Origin: Peptococcaceae bacterium UBA2264
GTDB taxonomy: Bacteria; Bacillota; Desulfitobacteriia; Desulfitobacteriales; Desulfitobacteriaceae
Assembly: GCA_002347475.1 (NCBI GenBank)
Contig: DDXI01000136.1
Coordinates: 1-22,022, forward strand
Direction of reading: 5' to 3'
DNA length: 22,022 nt
The translations under genes were made by a program, and so were the position numbers. Below are positions 1-7,767 of this stretch, in pieces. Positions within the stretch are counted from its first letter, which is position 1; every line of letters begins with the position of its first letter. Under the pieces are notes generated by a model. The model did no database searches and was not told where the DNA came from. It was given only the letters and a program-made list of their open reading frames with translations.

Positions 1-395
1 ATGGCCTTGGACAAAAGTTCGACGGTCTGAGCATGAATGGATATCTCGCCGCGTCTTGTCCGAAAAACCGTCCCTTGAACCCCAATAATATCACCGATAT
101 CAAATTTGGAAATCAGGTCAAATTTCTCTGCACCCACATCATCTCTTCTTATATAAATTTGTACTCGTCCGCTAAAATCCTGAATATGAGCAAAGATTAC
201 TTTACCCTGGTCCCGTTTGGACATCATTCTGCCGGCTACCCGAACTTCCTGCTCCTGCAGTTGCTCAAATTGATCAATTATCTCCAGAGCTTTGTGAGTC
301 CGCTCATATCGATCGGCATAAGGTTCTATGCCCCCCTGGCGCAAAATATCGAGTTTATCCAGGCGAACCCGCCAAAGATCATTTTCATTATCCAT
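1..395 (-). CDS. lysS: Lysyl-tRNA synthetase, N-terminal part (runs off the window)
   Basis: Class II lysyl-tRNA synthetase, which charges tRNA-Lys in the cytoplasm. The minus strand reads in frame from an ATG at 395 to the window edge, giving 131 codons without a stop. The protein begins MDNENDLWRVRLDKLDILRQ and continues with YADRYERTHKALEII and then the OB-fold anticodon-binding segment VRVAGRMMSKRDQGKVIFAHIQD, typical of bacterial LysS. The start has a GGAGGAATG ribosome site 5-8 nt upstream. Only part of the anticodon-binding domain is in the window; the class II catalytic domain lies beyond base 1. The position after dusB and greA matches common Bacillota gene order. An open frame on the plus strand at 33-452 is a shadow of this gene. 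Confidence 0.95.
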   Translation of the reverse strand, partial: MDNENDLWRVRLDKLDILRQGGIEPYADRYERTHKALEIIDQFEQLQEQEVRVAGRMMSKRDQGKVIFAHIQDFSGRVQIYIRRDDVGAEKFDLISKFDIGDIIGVQGTVFRTRRGEISIHAQTVELLSKA

Positions 396-427
396 CTAAA
401 CATTCCTCCAATTTTCTCATCTTATCA

Positions 428-456
428 ATTCTACAGAATTCATTCTGATTAAACAA
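428..456 (-). promoter_or_regulatory. Putative sigma-A promoter of lysS
   Basis: On the minus strand, TTGTTT (451-456) and TAGAAT (428-433) are separated by 17 nt. The -10 matches consensus at 5 of 6 positions and the -35 at 3 of 6. It lies just downstream of the small-RNA terminator and about 33 nt before the lysS ATG, so lysS probably has its own start. The weak -35 keeps this tentative. Confidence 0.5.
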
Positions 457-483
457 TAACAACCAATCAAATAATCCAAATTA

Positions 484-527
484 ATAAAAATAAAAACCCT
501 TCCTCTAGCAAGTAAAGGATAAGGGTT
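484..527 (-). terminator. Rho-independent terminator of the greA-lysS intergenic RNA
   Basis: The stem AACCCTT (495-501) pairs with AAGGGTT (521-527), with an inner CCT/AGG extension. On the minus strand it is followed by TTTTTATTTTTATT. It ends whatever is transcribed through 528-688 and separates it from lysS. Confidence 0.85.
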
Positions 528-689
528 AAGGAAAAATAGCTTGTCTCAGCGGACTCGCAAAATAAGTAGGTTTGCTTTCTCTATAAAGGGATATCCTCCT
601 CTAAAATATCCTGGGGTCTGTGAGATATCTTCATTGAGGAGACTCCCCTTAGGTACTGACATAGGGGCGTTCCCATCCAGGTACTAGCC
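484..689 (-). ncRNA. Candidate independent small RNA of about 200 nt, family not identified
   Basis: This gap of about 310 nt between greA and lysS holds a complete transcription unit on the minus strand. A near-consensus promoter (695-723) predicts a start near 688, and a U-tract terminator predicts an end near 484-490. Between them are nested pairings: 584-591 with 644-651 (8 bp) and, inside that, 596-601 with 636-641 (6 bp), plus a small hairpin 557-561 with 571-575. The segment CTGGATGGG occurs twice near the 5' end, the first copy straddling the predicted start. No long open frame is present. The length is that of 6S RNA and the layout (one long rod with a small hairpin on the 3' side) would allow a 6S-like fold, but the closing stem is weak and I do not recognise a 6S consensus. 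T-box, lysine-riboswitch and SRP signatures were not seen. Confidence 0.6.
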
Positions 690-694
690 CATCC

Positions 695-723
695 AGTATA
701 AACTGCTTATCTGAAACTGACAA
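695..723 (-). promoter_or_regulatory. Near-consensus sigma-A promoter for the intergenic RNA
   Basis: TTGTCA (718-723), a 17-nt spacer and TATACT (695-700) on the minus strand, each hexamer 5 of 6 to consensus. The -35 lies inside the last codons of greA. The only thing before the next terminator is the candidate small RNA. Confidence 0.7.
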
Positions 724-1180
724 CCTCGTAATGCATGATTCCAGCAGGAACATTAACTTCCACGATGCTGCCTTTCACCGTTCCCAATACCGCCTTGCCC
801 ACCGGGGATTCATTGGATATTTTATTAGTACCCGGATCAGCTTCAGCAGAACCCACAATAGTATATTCCTCAGGGTCCCCGTCGTAATCCAAATCCTTTA
901 AAGTCACAGTAGAACCAAGTGTCACATATTCCGCCTCTTCGGGATCATCAATGACCCTGGCATTCCTCAGCATTTTTTCGATCGTAATAATCCGGCCTTC
1001 AATAAACGCCTGTTCATTCTTGGCATCATCGTATTCGGAATTCTCGCTGATGTCCCCAAATTCAATCGCTTGTTTAATGCGTTCGGCAATATCCCGGCGT
1101 TTTTGAGTCTTATTCAATTCTAATTCGTCTTCTAATTTTTTTAATCCGGCCAGGGTTAAGATTACTTCTTTTTCGGGCAT
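707..1180 (-). CDS. greA: Transcription elongation factor GreA
   Basis: GreA binds the secondary channel of RNA polymerase and stimulates cleavage of backtracked transcripts. The protein has 157 residues, the usual length. An N-terminal antiparallel coiled coil (about 1-77) carries the tip motif GDISENSEYDDAKNEQAF at 42-59, with the acidic pair D43 and E46 that holds the catalytic magnesium in this family. It is followed by the FKBP-like C-terminal domain with SPVGKAVLG near 126. The ATG at 1180 has an AAGGGGAG ribosome site. The gene has its own perfect promoter and a leader of about 180 nt, so it is probably transcribed separately from dusB. The promoter of the downstream small RNA starts inside its last codons. 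Confidence 0.97.
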   Translation of the reverse strand: MPEKEVILTLAGLKKLEDELELNKTQKRRDIAERIKQAIEFGDISENSEYDDAKNEQAFIEGRIITIEKMLRNARVIDDPEEAEYVTLGSTVTLKDLDYDGDPEEYTIVGSAEADPGTNKISNESPVGKAVLGTVKGSIVEVNVPAGIMHYEVVSFR

Positions 1181-1317
1181 CTCTTCTCGCTCCCCTTTTC
1201 ATTGCATATTTAGCAGTGCATCTGACCTGCACATCCCCTAAATAAAAAAATCTCCCTCAAATTTCCATAACCATTTAGTTTCCGGAAATTAACTCTTAAG
1301 GCAACATTAAGAACCTA

Positions 1318-1379
1318 CCCTAATTTGTTACTCGTCATTATCAGAAACCCCTAAATCGTTACTCGTTATTATAAGGAAC
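1318..1379. repeat. Tandem 31-bp duplication at the greA promoter
   Basis: Copies 1318-1348 and 1349-1379 are directly adjacent and identical at 26 of 31 positions. The copy nearer dusB contains the greA -10 TATAAT; the other has GATAAT at the equivalent place but no -35 upstream. The duplication therefore copies the -10 and the initially transcribed region. Confidence 0.8.
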
Positions 1380-1396
1380 CTGCAAAATAATGTCAA
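1368..1396 (-). promoter_or_regulatory. Perfect consensus sigma-A promoter of greA
   Basis: On the minus strand, TTGACA (1391-1396), a 17-nt spacer and TATAAT (1368-1373), all 12 positions matching consensus. It lies immediately after the dusB stop codon and a short AGAG/CTCT hairpin (1395-1407). The predicted start near 1361 gives greA a leader of about 180 nt that contains small hairpins (for example GTGCA/TGCAC near 1217-1233). Confidence 0.9.
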
Positions 1397-1409
1397 GAGA
1401 AGCTCTCTA

Positions 1410-2378
1410 TTATTGTTCATACTGACCGGGAATGGCGCAAAACATATCCTTCATTTCCTGAACTTCCTGAGCCTGCATAATGCGGTTGCGCAGCATGGCC
1501 GCAAATCTCAAACCTTTGATATACCAAACCGCATGTTTACGCATCTCATTTAAACCTATTCTCTCACCTTTATAGGCCAGGACACGTTCAAAATGCTGCA
1601 GAGCCAAGGCAATTCTTTCTTCCCAGGCCGGCGGAGGCAGCAGTATTTGATATCTGAGGTAATGCTGGATATGGGGAATTAACCAGGGATTACCCAAGGC
1701 CCCCCGGCCAACCATAATCCCATCACAACCCGTTTGCTCGATCATCTGCCGAGCCTGTTCAGGTTGAGTTATATCCCCATTACCGATGATCGGGATTTTC
1801 GTGACCTCTTTCAGCCGTTTGATCCATTGCCATTCGGCCTGACCGTTGTAAAATTGTTCCCTGGTTCGGGCATGAAGGGCTATCATACCCACTCCGACAG
1901 CCTCCAGACGCCGGGCTAACTCAGGAGCAATAATTTCCTCCCCGCTCCAGCCCAAACGTATTTTGACGGTAACCGGCAGCTGTACAGCCCGCACCACGGC
2001 AGAAGCAATTTCAGTTGCTAAGGGAAGATTCCGCAGTAAGGCCGATCCTTCCCCGTTTTTGACGATTTTGGCAGTAGGGCAACCCATATTGATATCAAGA
2101 ATATCAGCCCCCAGGGACTCGGCCAGCTGAGCCGCCCGGGCCATATTATCCGGATCAGAACCGAATAGCTGCACGATGCGCGGCTCAGGCTCTTCTTTAA
2201 TGTCCAGCATCCGGAGAGTCCGGGAATTCAGATAATTCAGGGCTTTATCACTGATCATTTCGGTTACCACATATTTGCCGCCCAGGGAGCGGACTGTTTC
2301 CCGAAAAGCCCTATCGGTTACCCCTGCCATCGGCGCCAAAAACACCGGCATATCCCAAGAATATTTACCTAATTTCAT
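1410..2378 (-). CDS. dusB: tRNA-dihydrouridine synthase (DusB type)
   Basis: An FMN enzyme that reduces specific uridines of tRNA to dihydrouridine. The 322 residues form a TIM-barrel FMN domain with FLAPMAGVTD at 13-22, the catalytic cysteine C100 within INMGCPTAKIVKNGEGSALL, VTVKIRLGW, HARTREQFYNGQAEW, IGNGDI and VGRGALGNPW, followed by a helical tRNA-binding domain. All expected signature segments are present. The ATG at 2378 has GGTGAT 5 nt upstream. It follows coaX after 54 nt that carry a 10-bp stem-loop but no U tract, so co-transcription from the nadA promoter is likely. B. subtilis also has a dus gene directly before lysS. Confidence 0.95.
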   Translation of the reverse strand: MKLGKYSWDMPVFLAPMAGVTDRAFRETVRSLGGKYVVTEMISDKALNYLNSRTLRMLDIKEEPEPRIVQLFGSDPDNMARAAQLAESLGADILDINMGCPTAKIVKNGEGSALLRNLPLATEIASAVVRAVQLPVTVKIRLGWSGEEIIAPELARRLEAVGVGMIALHARTREQFYNGQAEWQWIKRLKEVTKIPIIGNGDITQPEQARQMIEQTGCDGIMVGRGALGNPWLIPHIQHYLRYQILLPPPAWEERIALALQHFERVLAYKGERIGLNEMRKHAVWYIKGLRFAAMLRNRIMQAQEVQEMKDMFCAIPGQYEQ

Positions 2379-2406
2379 TTTTTATCACCAGACCTCGCCC
2401 TCATTA

Positions 2407-2434
2407 AAATACGGGATATTTCCTTCCCGTATTT
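2407..2434 (-). other. Stem-loop between coaX and dusB
   Basis: The 10-bp perfect stem 2407-2416 with 2425-2434 has an 8-nt loop and begins at the coaX stop codon. No U run follows on either strand, so it is more likely an mRNA stability or processing hairpin than a terminator. Confidence 0.6.
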
Positions 2435-3200
2435 ACTGGGCATTTCGTTCATAAATCATCAATAGGCCTTCCAAGGTTAAAAACGGATCCACAAGTTCAA
2501 TCGTATGCGAAACCTCGGCAATAAATTCTGCCAGCCCTCCGGTAGCTATAACCCTGGTAGCCGGTCCTAATTCTTCCTTCATGCGGTTGACAATACCGTC
2601 AACCTGTCCGGAAAAACCGTAATAAATTCCGGATTGCATAGCCGCCACAGTATTTTTGGCAATAATTGATTTAGGCTTAACCAGTTCGATCCGCGGCAGC
2701 TTGGAAGCCCGCTGAAATAGAGCCTCTGTAGAAATACCGATTCCCGGAGCAATGGCTCCTCCCAGATATTCTCCCTGCTGGGAGATACAGCAGAAGGTGG
2801 TTGCTGTGCCGAAATCAACGATAATCTGCGGTCCGCCATATTTGGCATAACCTGCCACTGCATTGACGATCCGGTCTGCCCCAACCTCCCTGGGATTATC
2901 ATAGTTGATGGGCATGCCGGTTTTAATTCCCGGCCCTACAACCAGGGGTTCGACATCAAAATATTTTCGGGCCAGTTCCTCCAGGATTGGCATGACCGGC
3001 GGCACTACGGAAGAAATAACTACTGCTTTAATATTTTCGAAGCTCAAATTACTGAAAGTAAAAAGATTCCTGGTAACAACAGCATATTCGTCAACCGTCC
3101 GTGATTTGTCGGTTGAAACCCTCCAGTGATGAATCAATACTCGTTTATTATAGACACCAACCACAATATTTGTGTTTCCCACATCAAAAACCAGGATCAT
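2433..3200 (-). CDS. coaX: Type III pantothenate kinase
   Basis: Catalyses the ATP-dependent phosphorylation of pantothenate, the first step from pantothenate to coenzyme A. The 255 residues show the ASKHA-fold marks: the phosphate loop DVGNTNIVVGVY at 6-17, the pantothenate-site segment GADRIVNAVAGYAKYGG, IIVDFGTATTFCCIS and GGAIAPGIGIS. Length and motif order are standard for CoaX. The ATG at 3200 is preceded by AAAGGAGAATAAGC. It lies 41 nt after birA, as in several Bacillota, and complements the panC and panD genes upstream: together they cover beta-alanine supply, pantothenate ligation and phosphorylation. Confidence 0.96.
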   Translation of the reverse strand: MILVFDVGNTNIVVGVYNKRVLIHHWRVSTDKSRTVDEYAVVTRNLFTFSNLSFENIKAVVISSVVPPVMPILEELARKYFDVEPLVVGPGIKTGMPINYDNPREVGADRIVNAVAGYAKYGGPQIIVDFGTATTFCCISQQGEYLGGAIAPGIGISTEALFQRASKLPRIELVKPKSIIAKNTVAAMQSGIYYGFSGQVDGIVNRMKEELGPATRVIATGGLAEFIAEVSHTIELVDPFLTLEGLLMIYERNAQ

Positions 3201-3241
3201 GCTTATTCTCCTTTACTGACTGTGTTATTCCTGATTAATTC

Positions 3242-4222
3242 CTAGAAATAAGTACCATTAGTTGAACGCACCCTTACCTCCCCGGCAGAAAAGATATGAT
3301 TTTTAGCCCCGATTTTAACAATCAGTTCTCCGTCCAGCGAGATACCCTGGATAATTCCTTCGAGGGTTTGTTTACCTTGCAGAATAAGGGCATTCTGTCC
3401 TATACCAACTGCCCTTTGCATCCAACGCTCGCGCAAGGCAGCAAATCCTCTGGTTTCCAGACTGATCAATTCTTCTTCCAGCTGTTCCAGGATTTTGGCA
3501 GCCAGGACATTTAAATCCCATTTGATCCCGGTTAAATCCTGCAGGGTTGCCGCCAGCAAATCTTTGCTTAATTCCTCCCGGGTAAAATTGACATTCACCC
3601 CTATACCAACAACCATGGTCTGCACAGTGTTCCACTCCCCAACCACTTCTGCCAGAATGCCCACTAATTTTTGACCCTGATAGACCAGATCATTAGGCCA
3701 TTTGATCCCAACTTTAATTTTGCAAACCGCGGTAATGGCATCTGCCACCGCCACCCCGGTACAGAGAGTAATTTTAGAAGCATCAGCTAAAGAGAGTTTC
3801 GGTTTCAGAATCACCGACATCCAAAGCCCGCCCGTTGGCGCTTCCCACCAGCGCTGCATTCTGCCGCGGCCGGTACTTTGTCTTTCAGACAGGACAACTG
3901 TCCCGTGGTCAGCTCCCTGCATGGCTAATTCCTTGGCCCGCTCATTAGTGGAGTTAATGTCCTTGTGCAGATCAAGTTTTTGTCCTAACTGTCTGGTCTG
4001 CAGGAGATGTCTGATTGTCCAGGCGTCGATACTCAAGGGCGTGTGCAAGAGACGATAACCCATTTTTGTTTGGGCTTCTATTTCAAACCCCGCTTCTTTC
4101 AAGACCTTGATCTGTTTCCAGATCGCCGCCCTGGTCAGGTGCAATTGTTCACTCATAAGTTCCCCGGAAACATATTCCCCCTTCTGAGCAGCCATAAGAT
4201 CCAGGATCTTTTCACGTACCAT
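3242..4222 (-). CDS. birA: Bifunctional biotin-[acetyl-CoA-carboxylase] ligase / biotin repressor
   Basis: Attaches biotin to carrier proteins through biotinyl-AMP and, in its class II form, represses biotin genes. The 326 residues comprise an N-terminal winged helix (about 1-65, including SEQLHLTRAAIWKQIKVLKE), the ligase core with STGRGRMQRWWEAPTGGLW, KWPNDLVYQGQKLVGILAE and VGIGVNVNF, and a small C-terminal SH3-like domain. The intact DNA-binding domain supports a regulatory role, although no biotin gene or operator is visible here. The ATG at 4222 shares one base with the nadC stop (TGATG), and GAGGG lies 6 nt upstream, so it is translationally coupled to nadC. Confidence 0.95.
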   Translation of the reverse strand: MVREKILDLMAAQKGEYVSGELMSEQLHLTRAAIWKQIKVLKEAGFEIEAQTKMGYRLLHTPLSIDAWTIRHLLQTRQLGQKLDLHKDINSTNERAKELAMQGADHGTVVLSERQSTGRGRMQRWWEAPTGGLWMSVILKPKLSLADASKITLCTGVAVADAITAVCKIKVGIKWPNDLVYQGQKLVGILAEVVGEWNTVQTMVVGIGVNVNFTREELSKDLLAATLQDLTGIKWDLNVLAAKILEQLEEELISLETRGFAALRERWMQRAVGIGQNALILQGKQTLEGIIQGISLDGELIVKIGAKNHIFSAGEVRVRSTNGTYF

Positions 4223-5106
4223 CAGTTTCCCTCAGTTTCTCCGCTTGCCAGCCGCCGGCGGGTAGTCAGCTTCATCTCTCCCACATCCAGACTGAAATCC
4301 AGGGCCTGGACAGAATGAGTTAAAGCCCCAATTGAGATAACATCTACACCTGTTTCCGCAACCTCGCGCAAGCGGCCGGTTTTCATGCCTCCTGAAGCCT
4401 CAACCACAGCCCGGTGATCGATCAGAGAAACCGCCTGCTTCATCTGTTCTATAGTCATATTATCCAGCATAATAACTTCAGCCTTACAATTAAGCGCTTC
4501 CTGGACCTGAGCTATACTTTCACATTCCACTTCCAGCTTAACCATATGTCCCAGCTCCTGATAGGCTGTCTCCACAGCTGCTGTCATCCCACCCATAGCC
4601 GCAATATGGTTATCTTTTAACATCACAGCGTCAAATAAGCCAAAACGGTGGTTATAACCGCCGCCGATACGTACGGCATATTTCTGCAAGGCCCGCCAGC
4701 CGCCCAGGGTCTTGCGGGTATCCGTAATTTTGACTGGCAAGCCCTCGATCTGTTCCACCGCTTTCCTGGTTGCCGTAGCAATGCCGGAAAGATGTTGCAG
4801 AAAATTCAGAGCCGTTCTTTCTGCCGACAAAATGCTGGCCAAGGGCCCGCGCAGCTGCATCACCAGTGTTCCGGGTACAACTTTTGTGCCATCTGTCATC
4901 AGGATCTCAGCTTTGATCCGGGAATCCACCCGTTTGAAAACCTGAGCCACTATCTCGATCCCGGCCATAACTCCTGTCGCTTTGGCATAAAGCTCGGCCT
5001 GACCTTCCAGACCTGCCGGCAAAATGCGGGTACTCAGATCACCTGACCCCAGATCCTCTTCCAGAGACCGATCAATTATTTTCTGTAGTTGAAATGAAGC
5101 TAACAT
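4222..5106 (-). CDS. nadC: Nicotinate-nucleotide pyrophosphorylase (quinolinate phosphoribosyltransferase)
   Basis: Converts quinolinate and PRPP to nicotinate mononucleotide, the third step of de novo NAD synthesis. The 294 residues begin MLASFQLQKIIDRSLEEDLG and contain GDLST, LNFLQHLSGIAT, the PRPP/quinolinate region with DTRKT, KYAVRIGGGYNHR and DAVMLKDNH, then EVE, MLDN and EASGGM, all expected. One oddity: the usual TTPGLR after TRK reads TLGGWR, keeping the arginine but replacing the Pro-Gly-Leu turn. The ATG at 5106 has an ideal AAGGAGG site and lies inside the end of nadB (35-nt overlap), which indicates translational coupling. Confidence 0.95.
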   Translation of the reverse strand: MLASFQLQKIIDRSLEEDLGSGDLSTRILPAGLEGQAELYAKATGVMAGIEIVAQVFKRVDSRIKAEILMTDGTKVVPGTLVMQLRGPLASILSAERTALNFLQHLSGIATATRKAVEQIEGLPVKITDTRKTLGGWRALQKYAVRIGGGYNHRFGLFDAVMLKDNHIAAMGGMTAAVETAYQELGHMVKLEVECESIAQVQEALNCKAEVIMLDNMTIEQMKQAVSLIDHRAVVEASGGMKTGRLREVAETGVDVISIGALTHSVQALDFSLDVGEMKLTTRRRLASGETEGN

Positions 5107-6691
5107 TGGTATCCTCCTTGTTTTGCACTGAGTGTTTTTGCCAGAGCGGATCGAGACATTGGGGAAAATCAGATCGATAATGTGCTCCCCGGCTTTCCTG
5201 GCGGGCCAGAGCAGCCCTGTTTATGGTCAGCCCCACACAAAGCATATTACCCAATTCCAGATCCTCAACTTTCAGTTCCGCCTTATAGGAAGCTGCCCAA
5301 GGCTCCAGAATATGCAGAGCTTTTTCCAGGCCTTGCTGATCACGTAAAATACCTACCATTTCCCACATAACCTGCTGCAGTTCTCCCCTGTCTGCAGGTT
5401 TGGGTTCCTGAACACTGGTATTCGCAGCCGGCTGCCGGGAAACAAAGACCTCTTCCCAGCGGGGCATTTTGATAGGGGCAGCATTCAGAATCTTTTCCAC
5501 GATCCGGGCCCCGAAAACCAAACCATCCAGCAGGGAATTACTGGCCAGACGATTGGCCCCATGAACTCCATTGCAGGCACATTCTCCGCAGGCGTATAAA
5601 TTGGGTAGATTTGTTTCTCCGTCCACATTCGTCCGAATGCCGCCCATCATGTAATGGGCCGCCGGAGCGACCGGAATTGGAGTATTCAAAACATCCAGCC
5701 CGTGTTCCAAACAGGTTTGCCGTATTTTCGGGAACCGGTCCAGACTGTGTTGCTCGCCAATCGGCCTGAAATCCAGGAAGACCGGCCCGTTGTTCATTTC
5801 CTTCCAGATTGCCCGGGCCACAATATCCCGAGGGGCCAATTCCTTGCCAGGGATATTTTCCATAAAACGCTCGCCCTTGTGGTTGATCAGATATGCGCCT
5901 TCCCCCCGGACAGCTTCCGAGATCAAAAAGCGGGAAAACCCCGGGACCTGCAGTGCTGTCGGATGGAACTGGACAAATTCCATATCCATCAGATCTGCTC
6001 CTGCCCGGTAGGCTGCCGCTATTCCGTCACCGGTTGCTACATCCGGGTTGGTGGTAAAGCCAAAAACCTGCCCACAACCACCGGTGGCCATAATTATGGC
6101 TTGCGTCAGATAGGCTTCCAGTTTTCCTGTTGCCGTAACAAAAATAAGAACTCCCAGTATATCCCCCCGGCTATTTTCCAGCAGGTCTACAACAAAGCGT
6201 CCTTCCTTAACTAAAATCCCTTTTCGGCGTTGAGTTTCCTCGACTAAAGTACGTTCTATCTCCCAACCGGTAGCATCTCCCTGGGCATGCAGAATGCGGC
6301 GGCGACTGTGGGCGGCCTCTCTGGTCAAAGCCAGGACGCCGTTACTCCTGTCAAAGTAGGCACCCATCCTGATCAATTCCTCGACGCGGGACGGGCCTTC
6401 TTCCACCAGAATCTTGACAGACTCCGGATCACAAAGTCCGGCTCCGGCACTCAAGGTGTCATCATAATGCAAAGCCGGAGAATCGTCCTCATGCATAGCT
6501 ACGGCGATTCCCCCCTGAGCATGACCGGTGTTACTTTCTTCAATTTTTTTCTTGGTCAAGACTGTGACTTGACAATGCTCATTGGCTTTGATTGCCGAAT
6601 AAAGGCCGGCAATACCACTTCCCAAAACCAGCACTTCGGTGGAAAACACCTCTATATCGTCTTTTTCCCAAGGAAATAAATATCGTTTCAC
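5072..6691 (-). CDS. nadB: L-aspartate oxidase
   Basis: A flavoenzyme that oxidises aspartate to iminoaspartate, feeding quinolinate synthase; in anaerobes fumarate can serve as electron acceptor. It has an N-terminal FAD Rossmann motif GSGIAGLYSA (about 24-33), HAQGGIAVA, the catalytic-region segments EFVQFHPTAL and SEAVRGEGAYL, HYMMGGI, CGECACNGVHGANRLASNSL and a C-terminal helical domain, as in the succinate dehydrogenase flavoprotein family. The frame opens further upstream with a TTG at 6709, but a GTG at 6691 has the better AGAGGG site 8 nt away and gives a start VKRYLFPW, so I chose it. It sits 58 nt (41 nt with the TTG) after nadA and overlaps nadC by 35 nt. Confidence 0.94.
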   Translation of the reverse strand: MKRYLFPWEKDDIEVFSTEVLVLGSGIAGLYSAIKANEHCQVTVLTKKKIEESNTGHAQGGIAVAMHEDDSPALHYDDTLSAGAGLCDPESVKILVEEGPSRVEELIRMGAYFDRSNGVLALTREAAHSRRRILHAQGDATGWEIERTLVEETQRRKGILVKEGRFVVDLLENSRGDILGVLIFVTATGKLEAYLTQAIIMATGGCGQVFGFTTNPDVATGDGIAAAYRAGADLMDMEFVQFHPTALQVPGFSRFLISEAVRGEGAYLINHKGERFMENIPGKELAPRDIVARAIWKEMNNGPVFLDFRPIGEQHSLDRFPKIRQTCLEHGLDVLNTPIPVAPAAHYMMGGIRTNVDGETNLPNLYACGECACNGVHGANRLASNSLLDGLVFGARIVEKILNAAPIKMPRWEEVFVSRQPAANTSVQEPKPADRGELQQVMWEMVGILRDQQGLEKALHILEPWAASYKAELKVEDLELGNMLCVGLTINRAALARQESRGAHYRSDFPQCLDPLWQKHSVQNKEDTNVSFISTTENN

Positions 6692-6749
6692 TCTCTCATC
6701 CCTCTGCAAACCACTCTTTTGGCATTTATTACTAAACTGAAAACAGATG

Positions 6750-7679
6750 CTAGGAACCGGCCAGCATTCTGTCCAAAGCCCTTTTTGCTTTCAGACTGAT
6801 TTCTTTTTCTACTGTTATCCGCGGAGCAAGATTCTTGAGCGCATCTCTGACTTTACTTAAGGTTGTTGCTTTCATATTAGGACAAATTAATTGTTCAGAA
6901 GCCAGGTAAAATGCTTTGGAGGGGCACAATTTATGAAGCTGGTGCAGAATACCGCATTCCGTCCCCACAATAAACTCCTGAGAGGAGGAATTTTGGGCAT
7001 ATTTGATTATCCCCGCCGTGGAACCGATATAGTCAGCTTCATCGCGAACCTCTTTCCGACATTCCGGGTGCACAATAACTTCTGCCTGGGGATATTGCCG
7101 ACGGGCCCGCAAAATATCTTCCCGGGCAAGCCGATGATGAGTGATACAAAAACCTGGCCAGTAGTGCATTTTCCGCCCCGCTTTTTCGGCCACATAACTC
7201 CCCAGGTTTTGATCCGGCACAAAAAGTATTTCCCCGGCCGGCAAGGACTTGACAATTTGCACTGCATTGGACGAGGTACAGCAAATATCGCTTTCCGCCT
7301 TCACAGCCGCCGAAGAATTTATATAGCAAACAACCTGGCAGCCAGGCAGCTCCGCCTTTCTCTGCCGGAGAGACTCGGCATCCACCATCTCAGCCATGGG
7401 ACAGCCAGCCCGTTCCTCAGGCAGAATAACCATCTTTTCCGGTGCTAAAATGGCTGCACTCTCAGCCATAAAATGGACACCGCAAAAAATGATAACCTGG
7501 GCTTCGGTAGCAGCAGCTATCTGACTGAGCTGCAAAGAGTCACCCACAAAATCAGCTACATCCTGAATCTCCGGGCGCTGATAAAAATGGGCTACGATCA
7601 GCGCTCCCTTATCTTCCTTAAGTTGTTTGATTTCTGATGCCAGAATTTGGTATTTATTTTCGTCAATCGTGTATTGCAC
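6750..7679 (-). CDS. nadA: Quinolinate synthase (4Fe-4S)
   Basis: Condenses iminoaspartate with dihydroxyacetone phosphate to quinolinate using an oxygen-sensitive [4Fe-4S] cluster. The 309 residues contain three homologous domains with the cluster cysteines placed as in the family: C93 (AGCPMAEM), C178 (WPGFCITH) and C266 (LICPNMKATTL). Substrate-binding segments IVAHFYQRPEIQD, GVHFMAESAAIL, YINSSAAVKAESD, FVPDQNLG, VHPEC and VGTECGI are also present. The start is a GTG at 7679 with AAAGGA about 10 nt upstream. It is the first gene after a good sigma-A promoter and heads the nadA-nadB-nadC-birA-coaX-dusB run. Confidence 0.96.
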   Translation of the reverse strand: MQYTIDENKYQILASEIKQLKEDKGALIVAHFYQRPEIQDVADFVGDSLQLSQIAAATEAQVIIFCGVHFMAESAAILAPEKMVILPEERAGCPMAEMVDAESLRQRKAELPGCQVVCYINSSAAVKAESDICCTSSNAVQIVKSLPAGEILFVPDQNLGSYVAEKAGRKMHYWPGFCITHHRLAREDILRARRQYPQAEVIVHPECRKEVRDEADYIGSTAGIIKYAQNSSSQEFIVGTECGILHQLHKLCPSKAFYLASEQLICPNMKATTLSKVRDALKNLAPRITVEKEISLKAKRALDRMLAGS

Positions 7680-7718
7680 CTTTTGTTTGTTCCTTTCCCC
7701 TCATGTCTGCTATAGAAT

Positions 7719-7739
7719 GCCTGTTACCGACTTACAGGC
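7719..7739. promoter_or_regulatory. Inverted repeat in the nadA leader, possible operator
   Basis: The 6-bp arms GCCTGT (7719-7724) and ACAGGC (7734-7739) are separated by 9 nt, between the nadA promoter and its start codon. NAD synthesis operons in Bacillota are often repressed by NiaR at palindromic sites; whether this repeat is such a site cannot be told from one copy. It could also be a simple leader hairpin. Confidence 0.35.
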
Positions 7740-7767
7740 CGTAAAATCTTCCTGTTTTCTTCCTAAA

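Noticed and set aside
33..452. Plus-strand open frame of 139 codons at the left edge
   Set aside because: It lies opposite the clear lysS N-terminus, has no recognisable domain and covers the lysS promoter region.
396..706. T-box or lysine riboswitch for lysS
   Set aside because: No T-box consensus (GGTGG-ACCGCG type) before the terminator and no lysine-riboswitch core was found; a separate promoter follows the terminator.
7007..7329. Alternative-frame minus-strand ORFs inside nadA
   Set aside because: They are shadows with unnatural composition; nadA itself carries all catalytic cysteines in one frame.
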